Of a DNA stretch of 64,000 nt, positions 44,265 to 53,188 are shown one piece after another. The translations under genes and the position numbers were made by a program. The notes beneath the pieces were generated by a model that was not told the origin of the DNA, ran no database searches, and worked only from the letters and a program-made list of their open reading frames with translations. The DNA is from Lysinibacillus antri (GTDB taxonomy: Bacteria > Bacillota > Bacilli > Bacillales_A > Planococcaceae). Numbering within the stretch: the first letter of the stretch is position 1; each line of letters starts with the position of its first letter. The stretch is from the NCBI RefSeq assembly GCF_003977595.1, contig NZ_RYYR01000009.1, positions 100,110-164,109 of the forward strand, read 5' to 3'.

Positions 44265-44299
44265 TCTCGGAAGCTAACGAGCGCATTTCGCTTTTCTTT
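44265..44299 (+). repeat. fragment of the dispersed hairpin repeat
   Basis: CTCGGAAGCTAACGAGCGCA then TTTCGCTTTTCTTT resembles the right end of the family (GAGCTGGGTGAGCCGCTTTC). It lies just before the ddl start. Confidence 0.5.
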
Positions 44300-44336
44300 G
44301 CTAAACTAGAAATACTCAATTTTTGGAGGTCAAATT

Positions 44337-45410
44337 ATGAAAAAACGAATTGGTTTATTATATGGTGGCAAATCTGCCGAGCATGAAGTATCACTTTCAA
44401 CTGCCACTGCTGTTTCAAAAGCGATTGATTATGCCAAGTATGAAGTGCACCCTATCTATATTACGTTAGATGGACAATGGCTAAGAGGACCTGAATTAAC
44501 TCAAGCTGTTGAATCAACAGAACAATTACAACTTAAACCTAATCAAATCTTACCGAACAATATTACAGAATTTGTGCTGGATAAAACGTCACAAACTCAA
44601 TTTGATGTAGTGTTCCCATTGTTACACGGTACAAATGGGGAAGACGGCACGGTACAAGGTTTATTAGAAGTACTAAATCTTCCTTACGTAGGTAATGGTG
44701 TTTTAGCATCATCTGCAGGGATGGATAAAGTTGTAATGAAACAGTTATTTGGCGTGGCTGGATTGCAACAAGTACCATACGTATATTTCTTACGTAAAGA
44801 ATGGGATCAAAACCAAGATGAATTAATCGCGAAATGTGAACAGGAACTATCTTGGCCAATGTTTGTTAAACCAGCAAACTTAGGTTCGAGTGTAGGAATT
44901 AGTAAAGCTTCCAATGTTGAAGAGTTAATAAAAGCGATTCAATTTGCTTTCCAATATGATCGAAAAGTAATTATTGAAAAAGGTTTAAATGCTCGTGAAA
45001 TTGAGATGGGTGTATTAGGGAATGACCGTCCAAATGTGTCAGTTGCTGGTGAAATTAAACCGATGACAGAGTTTTACGATTACGATTCTAAATATAAAGA
45101 CGGTTCCACAGCGTTAATCATACCTGCAGAAATCCCAACAGATGTTGAATCGACAATGAAAGAAATGGCGATCAAGGCTTTCAAAATACTAGATTGCGCG
45201 GGACTTGTCCGATCCGATTTCTTTGTAACAGAAAATAATGAAGTGTATATAAACGAAGTAAATACGATGCCAGGATTTACACCAGTAAGTATGTATCCTT
45301 TATTATGGCAACATACTGGGGTAAGTTATCCACAATTAATCGATACGTTAATTGAGTTAGCAATCGAACGCCATACGGAAAAGCAACAATTACAATATAA
45401 TCGAGATTAG
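44337..45410 (+). CDS. ddl: D-alanine--D-alanine ligase
   Basis: The 357-residue product is an ATP-grasp ligase making D-Ala-D-Ala for peptidoglycan. Seen are [20 protein letters not shown] at the start, [13 protein letters not shown] (N-terminal D-Ala site), [17 protein letters not shown] (ATP loop) and [16 protein letters not shown] (Mg2+ and product site). The residue before SMYP region fits a normal, vancomycin-sensitive ligase pattern, but this was not tested. TTTTTGGAGGTC sets the start. murF follows after 11 bases. Confidence 0.95.
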   Translation: MKKRIGLLYGGKSAEHEVSLSTATAVSKAIDYAKYEVHPIYITLDGQWLRGPELTQAVESTEQLQLKPNQILPNNITEFVLDKTSQTQFDVVFPLLHGTNGEDGTVQGLLEVLNLPYVGNGVLASSAGMDKVVMKQLFGVAGLQQVPYVYFLRKEWDQNQDELIAKCEQELSWPMFVKPANLGSSVGISKASNVEELIKAIQFAFQYDRKVIIEKGLNAREIEMGVLGNDRPNVSVAGEIKPMTEFYDYDSKYKDGSTALIIPAEIPTDVESTMKEMAIKAFKILDCAGLVRSDFFVTENNEVYINEVNTMPGFTPVSMYPLLWQHTGVSYPQLIDTLIELAIERHTEKQQLQYNRD

Positions 45411-45421
45411 AGTGAAGAACG

Positions 45422-46792
45422 ATGAAGAAAACGTTAAATGAAATTGCCAATTGGCTAACTGTTGATGTAGGCGAATTTGGAAATCAAATAATTACAGGTA
45501 TTTCAATCGATACACGTTCCATCCAAAAAGGAGATTTATTTATTCCTTTTAGAGGAGATTCTGTAAACGGACATAAATTTGTAGCGCAAGCATTTGAAAA
45601 GGGTGCTGCGGCATCTTTTTGGCTGAAGGATGAGCCGAATCCTCCTAAAAACAAACCAATAATATTTGTAGAAGATTCAGAAGAAGCTTTACAACAGATG
45701 GCACGTTGTTATCGTGAGGAACATCAAGCAAAATTTATTGGTGTGACGGGATCGAATGGGAAAACATCCTCGAAAGATATTTTGGCGAGCATGCTTTCCC
45801 CATTTTACAAGGTGCAAAAAACAATCGGGAATTTTAATAATCAATTAGGGTTACCAATTACGATATTATCTCTTGATGAAGATACTGAAATTGCTGTGTT
45901 AGAAATGGGTATGAGCGGATTTGGTGAAATTGAATTTTTATCTACCTTAGCGAAACCGCACCTTGCGATTATTACCAATATTGGAGAAGCCCATATGCAG
46001 GATTTAGGTTCGCGTGAAGGGATTGCGAAGGCGAAATTTGAAATTATTATCGGGTTAGATTCACAAGGTGCTTTATTTTATGATGGGGATGAACCATTAC
46101 TGCAAAACTTAGTGAATCATACACCATCTCTTTCTTCCATCTCGTTTGGATTTGAAGAGCATAATGATTTAGTAGTGACGTCCATCGAAACGACAGAAAA
46201 GGGAAGTTCTTTTGCCGTTCGAGGCAAGTTAAATGGGGAGTTCTTTATTCCTGTGCTTGGGAAACACCAAGTAAAAAACACGTTAAATGCTATGTTAGTT
46301 GGAAAAACATTGGGATTATCAGAAGAACAAATTCGAACAGGTCTCGCTCAAGTAAACTTAACTGATATGCGCATGCAATTAATACCAGCTACAAATGGTA
46401 TCTTATTTATTAATGATGCTTATAATGCAGCTCCGACATCAATGAAGGCGGCAATTGAGTTTGTCCAATCTACAACGATGCGAAAAGAAAAGTGGCTTGT
46501 TCTTGGGGATATGCTTGAGCTAGGGGAAAATGAAAGACAGTTCCATGAGGATATCTCAGAAGTAATTGACAAAGAGGAAATTGCTAAAGTTTGCTTATTT
46601 GGTCCAAGAATGAAATGGTTATTTGAAAAGCTACAACATCAATTCTCACAAGAAGATGTTATTTATACAGAGAATGATTATGATGAAATTGTTCAATATA
46701 TAAATAAATATGCAAGTACAGATTCATTAATATTACTAAAAGGATCACGGGGAATGAAGCTCGAAACAATTTTAAAATCGTTTACTGCGTAG
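45422..46792 (+). CDS. murF: UDP-MurNAc-tripeptide--D-Ala-D-Ala ligase
   Basis: The 456-residue product is MurF, adding the D-Ala-D-Ala made by Ddl to the UDP-MurNAc-tripeptide. The N-terminal substrate domain has SIDTRSIQKGDLFIPFRG; the ATP P-loop is GVTGSNGKTS (107-116); MGMSGFGEIEFL and NDAYNAAPTSMKAA mark the central and C-terminal domains. It is co-transcribed with ddl, as in B. subtilis, and ends in a strong terminator. Confidence 0.95.
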   Translation: MKKTLNEIANWLTVDVGEFGNQIITGISIDTRSIQKGDLFIPFRGDSVNGHKFVAQAFEKGAAASFWLKDEPNPPKNKPIIFVEDSEEALQQMARCYREEHQAKFIGVTGSNGKTSSKDILASMLSPFYKVQKTIGNFNNQLGLPITILSLDEDTEIAVLEMGMSGFGEIEFLSTLAKPHLAIITNIGEAHMQDLGSREGIAKAKFEIIIGLDSQGALFYDGDEPLLQNLVNHTPSLSSISFGFEEHNDLVVTSIETTEKGSSFAVRGKLNGEFFIPVLGKHQVKNTLNAMLVGKTLGLSEEQIRTGLAQVNLTDMRMQLIPATNGILFINDAYNAAPTSMKAAIEFVQSTTMRKEKWLVLGDMLELGENERQFHEDISEVIDKEEIAKVCLFGPRMKWLFEKLQHQFSQEDVIYTENDYDEIVQYINKYASTDSLILLKGSRGMKLETILKSFTA

Positions 46793-46799
46793 TGTTTTC

Positions 46800-46842
46800 G
46801 AGATGCTTTTAAACCGAATATTGGTTTAAAAGCATCTCTTTT
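46800..46842 (+). terminator. ddl-murF terminator
   Basis: GAGATGCTTTTAAACC and GGTTTAAAAGCATCTC form a 16-base perfect stem, then TTTT. Confidence 0.92.
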
Positions 46843-47034
46843 ATATGTGCTTATAAAGGACAAAAAATTGAAAACCACCTATTTGACATACAGCTTATCT
46901 ATTATTAAGTTCAAACAACACTTAATTTGCGTTAAGTCGTATGTAAAATGAGGATTTTAAAAAATTTACTTTGATTACTAAAGGAGATTGAATTTTCATT
47001 TGGAGTTTATCGGAGTTTGAACAGGAGGAAATGC

Positions 47035-47724
47035 ATGAAAAGAGGCATCCTAATGCTTCATGGATTCTCTGGCGGGCCGTATGAAATTATGCCACTTGCC
47101 AATTACATAAAAGATCATTTAGATTGGCCTATAGAAACACCAACCTTTGCTGGTCATGGAGAAGCGTTATCGTTAAAAGGTAACAAGGCGGAACATTGGC
47201 TAATGGATGCCGAAATTGCTTATCGAACATTAGCGAAGCAAGTGGATGAAATTACTGTTATCGGTTTTTCAATGGGAGGAGTCATTGCGCTTTATTTAGC
47301 GAAACGATACAAAGTAAGCAAATTAGTGTTATTAAGTGCAGCTGCAAAGTATATCGCGCCAGCACAACTATTAAAGGATTTGCGTTTGATGGCAAGAGAG
47401 GCAATCAATGGTCAATTAAAAGATAACGAATTATTTCAGCGGTATGAGAACAAAATAAATAATGTACCTGTTAGTAGCACGGTTCAATTTATGAAGATTG
47501 TACGACAGGTGGAGCCTTATATTGGATCGATTAATACCCCGACATTTATCGTGCAAGGTCAATGTGATGGTATCGTTCCTTATGCAACGGCAAACATTTT
47601 ATATGATCAGTTAAAAGTACAAGATAAACAATTATTTTTTTCTCCAAAAGGCAAACATCATATTTGTTTCAGTGATGACTGTAATGTTTGGTTTCCAAAG
47701 GTGCTACATTTTATGTGTAAATAA
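47035..47724 (+). CDS. alpha/beta hydrolase (carboxylesterase-like)
   Basis: The 229-residue product is a small alpha/beta hydrolase of the monoglyceride lipase/carboxylesterase group. The nucleophile elbow is GFSMGG (Ser79), the acid lies in GQCDGIVP and the histidine in KGKHHICF; LMLHGFSGGP forms the oxyanion region. The natural ester is unknown. I chose the ATG at 47035 after AGGAGG. It is inserted between murF and cshA; I do not recall it at that place in B. subtilis. Confidence 0.88.
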   Translation: MKRGILMLHGFSGGPYEIMPLANYIKDHLDWPIETPTFAGHGEALSLKGNKAEHWLMDAEIAYRTLAKQVDEITVIGFSMGGVIALYLAKRYKVSKLVLLSAAAKYIAPAQLLKDLRLMAREAINGQLKDNELFQRYENKINNVPVSSTVQFMKIVRQVEPYIGSINTPTFIVQGQCDGIVPYATANILYDQLKVQDKQLFFSPKGKHHICFSDDCNVWFPKVLHFMCK

Positions 47725-47911
47725 TCCCGCAAATCGAGCAATGCTACTGTCGAGACTAAGCTGGACGAGCACCTTTCGTTTTCAAGTGGCAGTCATTATA
47801 TGGAAAATGGAGGTAAATGTACTAACATTAAGAACAACTGGAGCATTATCGTTGCAATGCGGATACGAGCCGTGTTAGACTATGTAAAGCAATGGATACA
47901 TTTTGTGCGAA

Positions 47912-47951
47912 GGCTCTTCACTTGTTTTATCGATGAAGAGTGCTTTTTTTT
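47912..47951 (+). terminator. terminator upstream of cshA
   Basis: CTCTTCA (47914-47920) pairs with TGAAGAG (47934-47940), followed by eight T residues. It lies 190 bases after the hydrolase stop and 235 before cshA, so it is either a distal hydrolase terminator or an attenuator. Confidence 0.75.
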
Positions 47952-48185
47952 GAATTTAACGGTTTTATTCTATTGTTTGAAATTAACTCAAAGAAAAAGT
48001 GTAGAATTGAACCGCTCGGCAAAGACCGGGTTTTCCTTTTCATATATAATCGCGTCATCGCGCTCTGTATGTACAGAGTATTATTAAGTATCGGAAACGT
48101 TCCAAACTTAGGCTCGAAGTTTGCCGACATTTCATCTGAAAATGTAACCATTTGTCAACTTAATGGAAAAAGGAGATTGAAGAGT
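47952..48185 (+). promoter_or_regulatory. long structured cshA leader
   Basis: About 230 noncoding bases precede the cshA start. Several small hairpins can form: CTCGG/CCGGG near 48012-48032, CGCG/CGCG near 48050-48062, and CTCTGT/ACAGAG near 48062-48080. A possible promoter (TTGAAA, 47977; TAGAAT, 48002) has a long 19-base spacer. Long structured leaders are typical of cold-shock RNA helicase genes; the regulation is inferred. Confidence 0.5.
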
Positions 48186-49706
48186 TTGACAAATTTTTCA
48201 GAATTAAATATTAGTGAATCGACATTACGTTCATTGCAACGTATGGGATTTGAAGAAGCCACACCAATCCAAGAAGGTACAGTTAGGTTTGCTATGGAAG
48301 GCCGCGATATTATCGGGCAAGCGCAAACAGGTACTGGTAAAACGGCAGCATTTGGTATTCCACTAATAGAAAAAATTGATCCAAAGAATCCAGATATTCA
48401 AGGATTAATTATTGCACCAACTCGTGAATTAGCAATTCAGGTTTCAGAAGAACTTTATAAACTTGGTTATGATAAACGTCTAAAAATATTATCAGTTTAT
48501 GGTGGACAAGATATTAGTCGCCAAATCCGTGCGTTAAAAAATAAACCTCATATTATTGTAGGTACACCAGGTCGTATTATTGACCATATTAACCGTCGCA
48601 CGTTAAAGCTTGAAAATGTTCAAACGCTTGTATTAGACGAAGCTGACGAAATGTTAAATATGGGATTCATCGATGATATTAATTCGATTTTAGAAAATGT
48701 CCCATCTGAACGACAAACATTATTATTCTCAGCAACAATGCCACCTGCTATTCGTAAAATTGCTACGAACTTCATGAAAGATCCAGAAGAAGTTAAAATC
48801 AAATCAAAAGAAATGACAGTTGAAAATATCGAACAATATTTTGTAAAAGCACAAGAACGTGAAAAATTCGATGTTTTATCTCGTATATTGAATGTACACC
48901 AACCAGAACTTGCGATTATCTTCGGACGAACAAAACGTCGTGTGGATGAATTATCTCAAGCGTTAAGCCTTCGCGGATATTTAGCAGAAGGAATTCATGG
49001 TGATTTAAGCCAAGCGAAACGTATGTCTGTATTACGTCAATTTAAAGAAAATAAAATTGACATTCTTGTTGCAACAGACGTAGCTGCTCGTGGTCTTGAT
49101 ATTTCAGGTGTTACGCACGTTTATAATTTTGATATTCCTCAAGATCCAGAAAGCTATGTTCACCGTATCGGTCGTACTGGTCGCGCAGGTAAATCAGGTC
49201 TTGCAGTAACATTCGTAACACCACGTGAAATGGGTTATTTACGTATCGTAGAAGAAACTACAAAAAAACGTATGACACCACTTCGCCCACCTACAGAATC
49301 AGAAGCTTTAGTTGGTCAACAACAAACTGCAATGGAATCATTAGTTGAGATTGTCCAAGCGAATGATTTAGGTGACTATCGCATTTTGGCTAACCAATTA
49401 TTGGAAAATCATGATGCGATTGATTTAGTTGCAGCTGCTATTAAATCAATGACAAAAGAACCTGATGATACGCCAGTTACAATTTCAGAAGAACGTCCAT
49501 TACCAATGCGTAAAGAACGCTCTGGTGGATCTGGTCGCGGTCGCAGCGGAGACTCTCGTGGGGGTCGTCGTGACTTCGGTCGTGGCGGACGTAGTAGTGG
49601 TGGCGGAAGTCGTCGCGAAGGTGCACGAAAAGAAGGTGGAGGTCGTCGTGAAGGCAGCGCACGCCGTGAAGGAGATCGTCGTCCCCGTCGTCGTCGTGAA
49701 GAGTAA
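48186..49706 (+). CDS. cshA: DEAD-box ATP-dependent RNA helicase CshA
   Basis: The 506-residue product is CshA, a helicase of the RNA degradosome that also aids ribosome assembly in the cold. Motifs seen: [13 protein letters not shown] (I), PTRELA (Ia), DEAD (II), SAT (III), and [10 protein letters not shown] (VI). The C-terminal ~65 residues are RGG/Arg-Gly-Ser-rich with alternating basic and acidic residues, a probable RNA-binding tail. Start is TTG at 48186 after AAAAGGAG; longer frames only read the leader. A strong terminator follows. Confidence 0.95.
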   Translation: MTNFSELNISESTLRSLQRMGFEEATPIQEGTVRFAMEGRDIIGQAQTGTGKTAAFGIPLIEKIDPKNPDIQGLIIAPTRELAIQVSEELYKLGYDKRLKILSVYGGQDISRQIRALKNKPHIIVGTPGRIIDHINRRTLKLENVQTLVLDEADEMLNMGFIDDINSILENVPSERQTLLFSATMPPAIRKIATNFMKDPEEVKIKSKEMTVENIEQYFVKAQEREKFDVLSRILNVHQPELAIIFGRTKRRVDELSQALSLRGYLAEGIHGDLSQAKRMSVLRQFKENKIDILVATDVAARGLDISGVTHVYNFDIPQDPESYVHRIGRTGRAGKSGLAVTFVTPREMGYLRIVEETTKKRMTPLRPPTESEALVGQQQTAMESLVEIVQANDLGDYRILANQLLENHDAIDLVAAAIKSMTKEPDDTPVTISEERPLPMRKERSGGSGRGRSGDSRGGRRDFGRGGRSSGGGSRREGARKEGGGRREGSARREGDRRPRRRREE

Positions 49707-49721
49707 ATTTAATTAAATACC

Positions 49722-49767
49722 AAAGGAGGCGTTCGAAAATTACTTTTCGAACGCCTCCTTTTTTGAA
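49722..49767 (+). terminator. cshA terminator
   Basis: Arms 49722-49739 and 49744-49761 are perfectly complementary over 18 bases (AAAGGAGGCGTTCG...), with a four-base loop and T6. Confidence 0.95.
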
Positions 49768-49816
49768 ACAAAATTCCTTCTCATACGTATAATTGGATAG
49801 AGAAGAGGTGTTTTCT

Positions 49817-50296
49817 GTGAGAAATCAACTAAAGTTCCAAATTCCTAAAAAAGGTTTAACGGTATGGCGGTTATATGGGTGTTTTAACACCTTTTTTGTT
49901 TTGATTCTAGCGGGTGTGATCATTTTTTTGACGTATAAATTTGATTGGCCAATATTTATTTATTTTATCGCAATTGCGCTTGTCTTGATTGTTGGAATCA
50001 CATCAATCTGGTTATTCCCCACAATTCGCTGGGATCATTGGCGATATGAAGTGCGTGAACATGAAATTGAAATTCAAAGTGGATTATTTATCGTGAAGAG
50101 GACGTTAATTCCGATGGTTCGTGTTCAGCACGTTGATACCGCACAAGGACCTATATTAAAGAAATATGATTTAGCTAATATTTCGATATCTACAGCTGCA
50201 ACTACGCATATCATCCCGATGCTGATAACTACTGATGCTGATCAGTTGCGTGCACGTATTTCAGTACTTGCAAGGGTGGCTGAAGATGATGTCTAA
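49817..50296 (+). CDS. ydbS: PH-domain (bPH2) membrane protein YdbS
   Basis: The 159-residue product has two membrane spans (about 25-70) and one bPH2 domain (WDHWRYEVREHEIEIQSGLF; RVQHVDTAQGPILKKY). It matches B. subtilis YdbS in length and gene position. YdbS and YdbT together form a membrane complex linked to antimicrobial peptide (amylocyclicin) resistance in Bacillus; the role here is inferred. GTG at 49817 lies six bases after AGAGGTG. It overlaps ydbT by 11 bases. Confidence 0.9.
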   Translation: MRNQLKFQIPKKGLTVWRLYGCFNTFFVLILAGVIIFLTYKFDWPIFIYFIAIALVLIVGITSIWLFPTIRWDHWRYEVREHEIEIQSGLFIVKRTLIPMVRVQHVDTAQGPILKKYDLANISISTAATTHIIPMLITTDADQLRARISVLARVAEDDV

Positions 50297-51782
50297 CAAT
50301 GAATTTAAACTTCATCCGGTTTCAGCAATTATCAATTTTGTTAAAGGTTTAAAAGATCTAATCATCCCATTTCTAATTATTTTTGTTGCAAATGGTTTTA
50401 ATATTTCCTTTAATCCAAAAGATGAAGGTTTTTGGTCAGATATTATCCCGCTAATAATTTTTAGTGTCATAACAATTATCTATTTGTTTTCTGGGATTAT
50501 AAAATGGTGGACATTTGTCTATTGGTTTGAAGAAGATGAGTTAAGGGTAAAATACGGACTTTTTGTAAAAAAGAAACGTTATATTCCGTTTGATCGTATC
50601 CAAAGCTTCAATTATAAAGAAGGCATTTTCCATCGCATTTTCGGGCTTGTTCAAGTCATGGTTGAAACGGCTGGTAGTACAGATGGAAAACCGGAAGTGG
50701 TATTAACTGCAATTACAAAAGACGCAGCAAATCAAATCGAACAAGAAACTCGCAAAGCAAAGCAAGTGCGTAAAGAGCCGATAGTAGTTGAAGGTAATAG
50801 CCATACAATACGATCAGAAGTAGAGGAAATATCGAAAACAAGAATCATCCATAAAATGAAGGCAAAAGATTTAGTGCTACTAGCTACCACATCTAATAGT
50901 GTGGGGGTTGTTCTAGCTGGGGTTGCAGCAATACTATCTCAGTTTTCGGAATTCATCCCGTATGAATGGATTTTTGAAGAATTTACTTCATTAATTAAAT
51001 TTGGGTTTGTTGTTGTAGCGCTCTTAATTTTTGTAGCCTTTTTCATTGCTTGGCTTATATCCGTCGTTATTACATTTATTAATTATTATGATTTTACGGT
51101 CGTTGAAGAAGATGACCGGTTAACGATTACGCGAGGGTTATTAGAAAAGAAGCGTATTACCATTCCTTTAAATCGAATCCAGGCAATTAAGATTGTTGAA
51201 AATCCTTTACGTCAAATGTTTGGATTTGCAGCTGTCGTTGTTGAAAGTGCTAGCGGTGGATTTGGAGAAAATGATAAAAAAATGACGCTTTTCCCATTAA
51301 TTTCGAAGAAGGAACTTTACGAACCATTAAGTGAAATTCTTCCAACCTTTGAATGGGAACAACCTTTAACACAACCACCAATTAAGGCAAAACCGTTTTT
51401 CTATCGTCTTGATTTTGTTTGGATGATCCCGGTTATTGCATTGGCCTCATATTTCTGGTTCCCATATGGACTTTTATCCATGCTTATTGTGGTTCCTTCT
51501 ATACTCATTGGGTTATGGCAATTTAAGACAACGGGGTTTGCAATAAACGGACACCAATTAACGATTGTTTATCGAATGATTAGTCGTGTTACGTTTGTCG
51601 TTGAGAAAAAAAGGATTCAAGCAGTCGAAAGTAGACAGAGCTATTTCCAAAAGAGAAAAAACATCGCTTCTGTCCAAGCGACGGTCATGTCTGGGATGAC
51701 TGGGGCAACCGCAAAAGCAGCAAACTTAAATGTAAGTGATGTAGAGGAAGTATTGCAGTGGTATGAAAAATCTAATTCTTAA
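50286..51782 (+). CDS. ydbT: multi-PH-domain membrane protein YdbT
   Basis: The 498-residue product carries three bPH2 domains separated by pairs of membrane spans; each has the conserved pattern seen as YIPFDRIQSFNYKEGIFHRI, RITIPLNRIQAIKIVENPLR and KKRIQAVESRQSYFQKR. It is the expected partner of YdbS. Length and place match B. subtilis. I chose ATG 50286 (next to a second ATG at 50289) after AGGGTGG. The start lies within the ydbS end, so translation is coupled. Confidence 0.9.
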   Translation: MMSNNEFKLHPVSAIINFVKGLKDLIIPFLIIFVANGFNISFNPKDEGFWSDIIPLIIFSVITIIYLFSGIIKWWTFVYWFEEDELRVKYGLFVKKKRYIPFDRIQSFNYKEGIFHRIFGLVQVMVETAGSTDGKPEVVLTAITKDAANQIEQETRKAKQVRKEPIVVEGNSHTIRSEVEEISKTRIIHKMKAKDLVLLATTSNSVGVVLAGVAAILSQFSEFIPYEWIFEEFTSLIKFGFVVVALLIFVAFFIAWLISVVITFINYYDFTVVEEDDRLTITRGLLEKKRITIPLNRIQAIKIVENPLRQMFGFAAVVVESASGGFGENDKKMTLFPLISKKELYEPLSEILPTFEWEQPLTQPPIKAKPFFYRLDFVWMIPVIALASYFWFPYGLLSMLIVVPSILIGLWQFKTTGFAINGHQLTIVYRMISRVTFVVEKKRIQAVESRQSYFQKRKNIASVQATVMSGMTGATAKAANLNVSDVEEVLQWYEKSNS

Positions 51783-51786
51783 GTAG

Positions 51787-51826
51787 AAAAGAGGGTGTGA
51801 GCAATGGACTCATACCCTCTTTTACG
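51787..51826 (+). terminator. ydbST terminator
   Basis: AAAAGAGGGTGTGAG pairs with CTCATACCCTCTTTT with one G-T pair, seven-base loop. Confidence 0.9.
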
Positions 51827-51852
51827 TTCTGAATTATCCAGTTTGAGTTTCC

Positions 51853-51896
51853 AGTTTCTTTGGGGGCTAAGCGAGGGCGCTTCCGCTTTTCTTATT
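51853..51896 (+). repeat. fragment of the dispersed hairpin repeat (right end)
   Basis: GGGGGCTAAGCGAGGGCGCT then TCCGCTTTTCTT matches the family's GCGGAAGCG-type end in the complement. It reaches the rhomboid stop codon. Confidence 0.6.
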
Positions 51897-52494
51897 TCCG
51901 CCAACTGACGATCTTTTTTGGTGAAAAGTAGGTTAAACCTAGGAGGAATCCTGTAGCTAATCCACCTAAATGACTTGCGGCGTTCACATTTGGAGATAAA
52001 AACGTCATAATGACACCAATGATTATTAAAGGCATAATAATTTGCTTTAATTGAGGCATTGTGCGACGTGTATAGTAGACTAGTGCCCCAAAAGCACCGA
52101 ATATCCCAAATATAGCACCACTAGCACCGACACTTGCATAGGAAGGGTCTTGTGTAACGAATGTCGCTACATTTCCGAAAATCCCTGCTAGTAAGTAGAT
52201 CGTTAAAAATCGTGCTTTTCCAGCTATTTTTTCAAGTTCTGGACCAAATAAAAAGAGGGAAAACATATTAAATAATACATGCATGAATCCGCCATGAATG
52301 AAAATGGAAGAAACAATCCGCCACCATTGACCATCACCGATTAAATAGTTCACACTCATCCCAGTATATAGAACGATATCCCCAAATCCTGGTATAATTG
52401 TTAGAATAAAAATAATGAAGTTGGCCCCGATAATAGTTGATACAACTGGATAGAGCTTTAAGAATTGTTTGAAACTTTCTCTACGAATAAACAT
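51892..52494 (-). CDS. ydcA: rhomboid intramembrane serine protease (YdcA-like)
   Basis: The 200-residue product has six membrane spans and the rhomboid catalytic pair: serine in GASGAIFGIFG near residue 124 and histidine in SHLGGLATG near residue 176; the HGGFMHVLFNMFSLFLFG segment is conserved. It cleaves membrane-embedded substrates, unknown here. It corresponds to B. subtilis ydcA by order and opposite strand. It diverges from acpS across a hairpin-rich gap. Confidence 0.9.
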   Translation of the reverse strand: MFIRRESFKQFLKLYPVVSTIIGANFIIFILTIIPGFGDIVLYTGMSVNYLIGDGQWWRIVSSIFIHGGFMHVLFNMFSLFLFGPELEKIAGKARFLTIYLLAGIFGNVATFVTQDPSYASVGASGAIFGIFGAFGALVYYTRRTMPQLKQIIMPLIIIGVIMTFLSPNVNAASHLGGLATGFLLGLTYFSPKKIVSWRK

Positions 52495-52635
52495 ATATAC
52501 ACCTCAAATCAAATGCGCCTTGGCGTATTTACGACTGTCGCAAGCTTTCGTCGCAGCTAAAAGATTTGCGCCCAGATTTTATCGAGCTTGCTCAATGAAT
52601 TTCCTTTGAAAATCTGTGGCATCCGCCGGTGGCTA

Positions 52636-52675
52636 TAACTTCATTTAGTGGGGAAGCCCCCACTAAATGAAGTTA
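52636..52675. repeat. 18-bp perfect hairpin between ydcA and acpS
   Basis: Arms 52636-52653 and 52658-52675 (TAACTTCATTTAGTGGGG and its complement) pair perfectly with loop AAGC. It lies before acpS, about 50 bases upstream of its start, and there is no T-tract. GC-rich sequence with GCATCCGCCGG (52619-52629) adjoins it. It could be a mobile hairpin or a leader structure. Confidence 0.7.
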
Positions 52676-52723
52676 ATAGCATTATACATTGTAATTAAAT
52701 AATAATAAAAGGAGAACTACCAT

Positions 52724-53092
52724 ATGATAAAAGGAATCGGTTTAGATATAGTTGAGATTATAAGAGTAAAAAAAGCAATAGAGCGCTCAGAAAAATTTCA
52801 AAATCGAATATTATCTGAGCGTGAGTTGAATATATTTAACCAACTATCAGAAACTCGCCAAGTAGAATTTTTAGCGGGGAGGTTTGCTGCAAAAGAAGCC
52901 TATTCAAAAGCAAATGGGACAGGTATAGGAAAAGGATGTGAATTTCACCAGATTGAAATATTAAAAGATGCATTAGGGAAGCCTATATTGTATTTTGATG
53001 GAAATCTTGTGAGTGGACATGTTAGCATTACACATTCAAAAGAATATGCAGCAGCACAGGTTCTCTTAATAGAAGAACAATTAATTGAATAA
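52724..53092 (+). CDS. acpS: holo-[acyl-carrier-protein] synthase
   Basis: The 122-residue product attaches 4'-phosphopantetheine to acyl carrier protein. The Mg2+-binding Asp8 is in GIGLDIVEI and the Glu in FAAKEAYSKANGTG; SITHSKEYAAA closes the CoA pocket. Length matches the trimeric AcpS family. AAAGGAG sets the start. It stands after the 52636 hairpin and before ydcC, as in B. subtilis. Confidence 0.95.
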   Translation: MIKGIGLDIVEIIRVKKAIERSEKFQNRILSERELNIFNQLSETRQVEFLAGRFAAKEAYSKANGTGIGKGCEFHQIEILKDALGKPILYFDGNLVSGHVSITHSKEYAAAQVLLIEEQLIE

Positions 53093-53188
53093 TTTATTGA
53101 GAAGTTGTCCAAAAGTGATAGCATAAAGTGAGACAACCACTCATATATTTGACGTATCGGAGCTCAAAGTAGAAGAAAGGATGGAGTT

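Noticed and set aside
47800..48087. 95-codon open frame before cshA
   Set aside because: It runs through a terminator hairpin with eight T residues, has no protein-like composition and no good ribosome site.
47940..48185. N-terminal extension of CshA by 82 codons
   Set aside because: The family starts at [13 protein letters not shown] sequence; the extension only reads the structured leader, and AAAAGGAG precedes TTG 48186.
49465..49716. 83-codon Val-rich frame overlapping the cshA end
   Set aside because: Its Val/Ala-rich sequence is the frame-shifted reading of Arg/Gly codons of the RGG tail.
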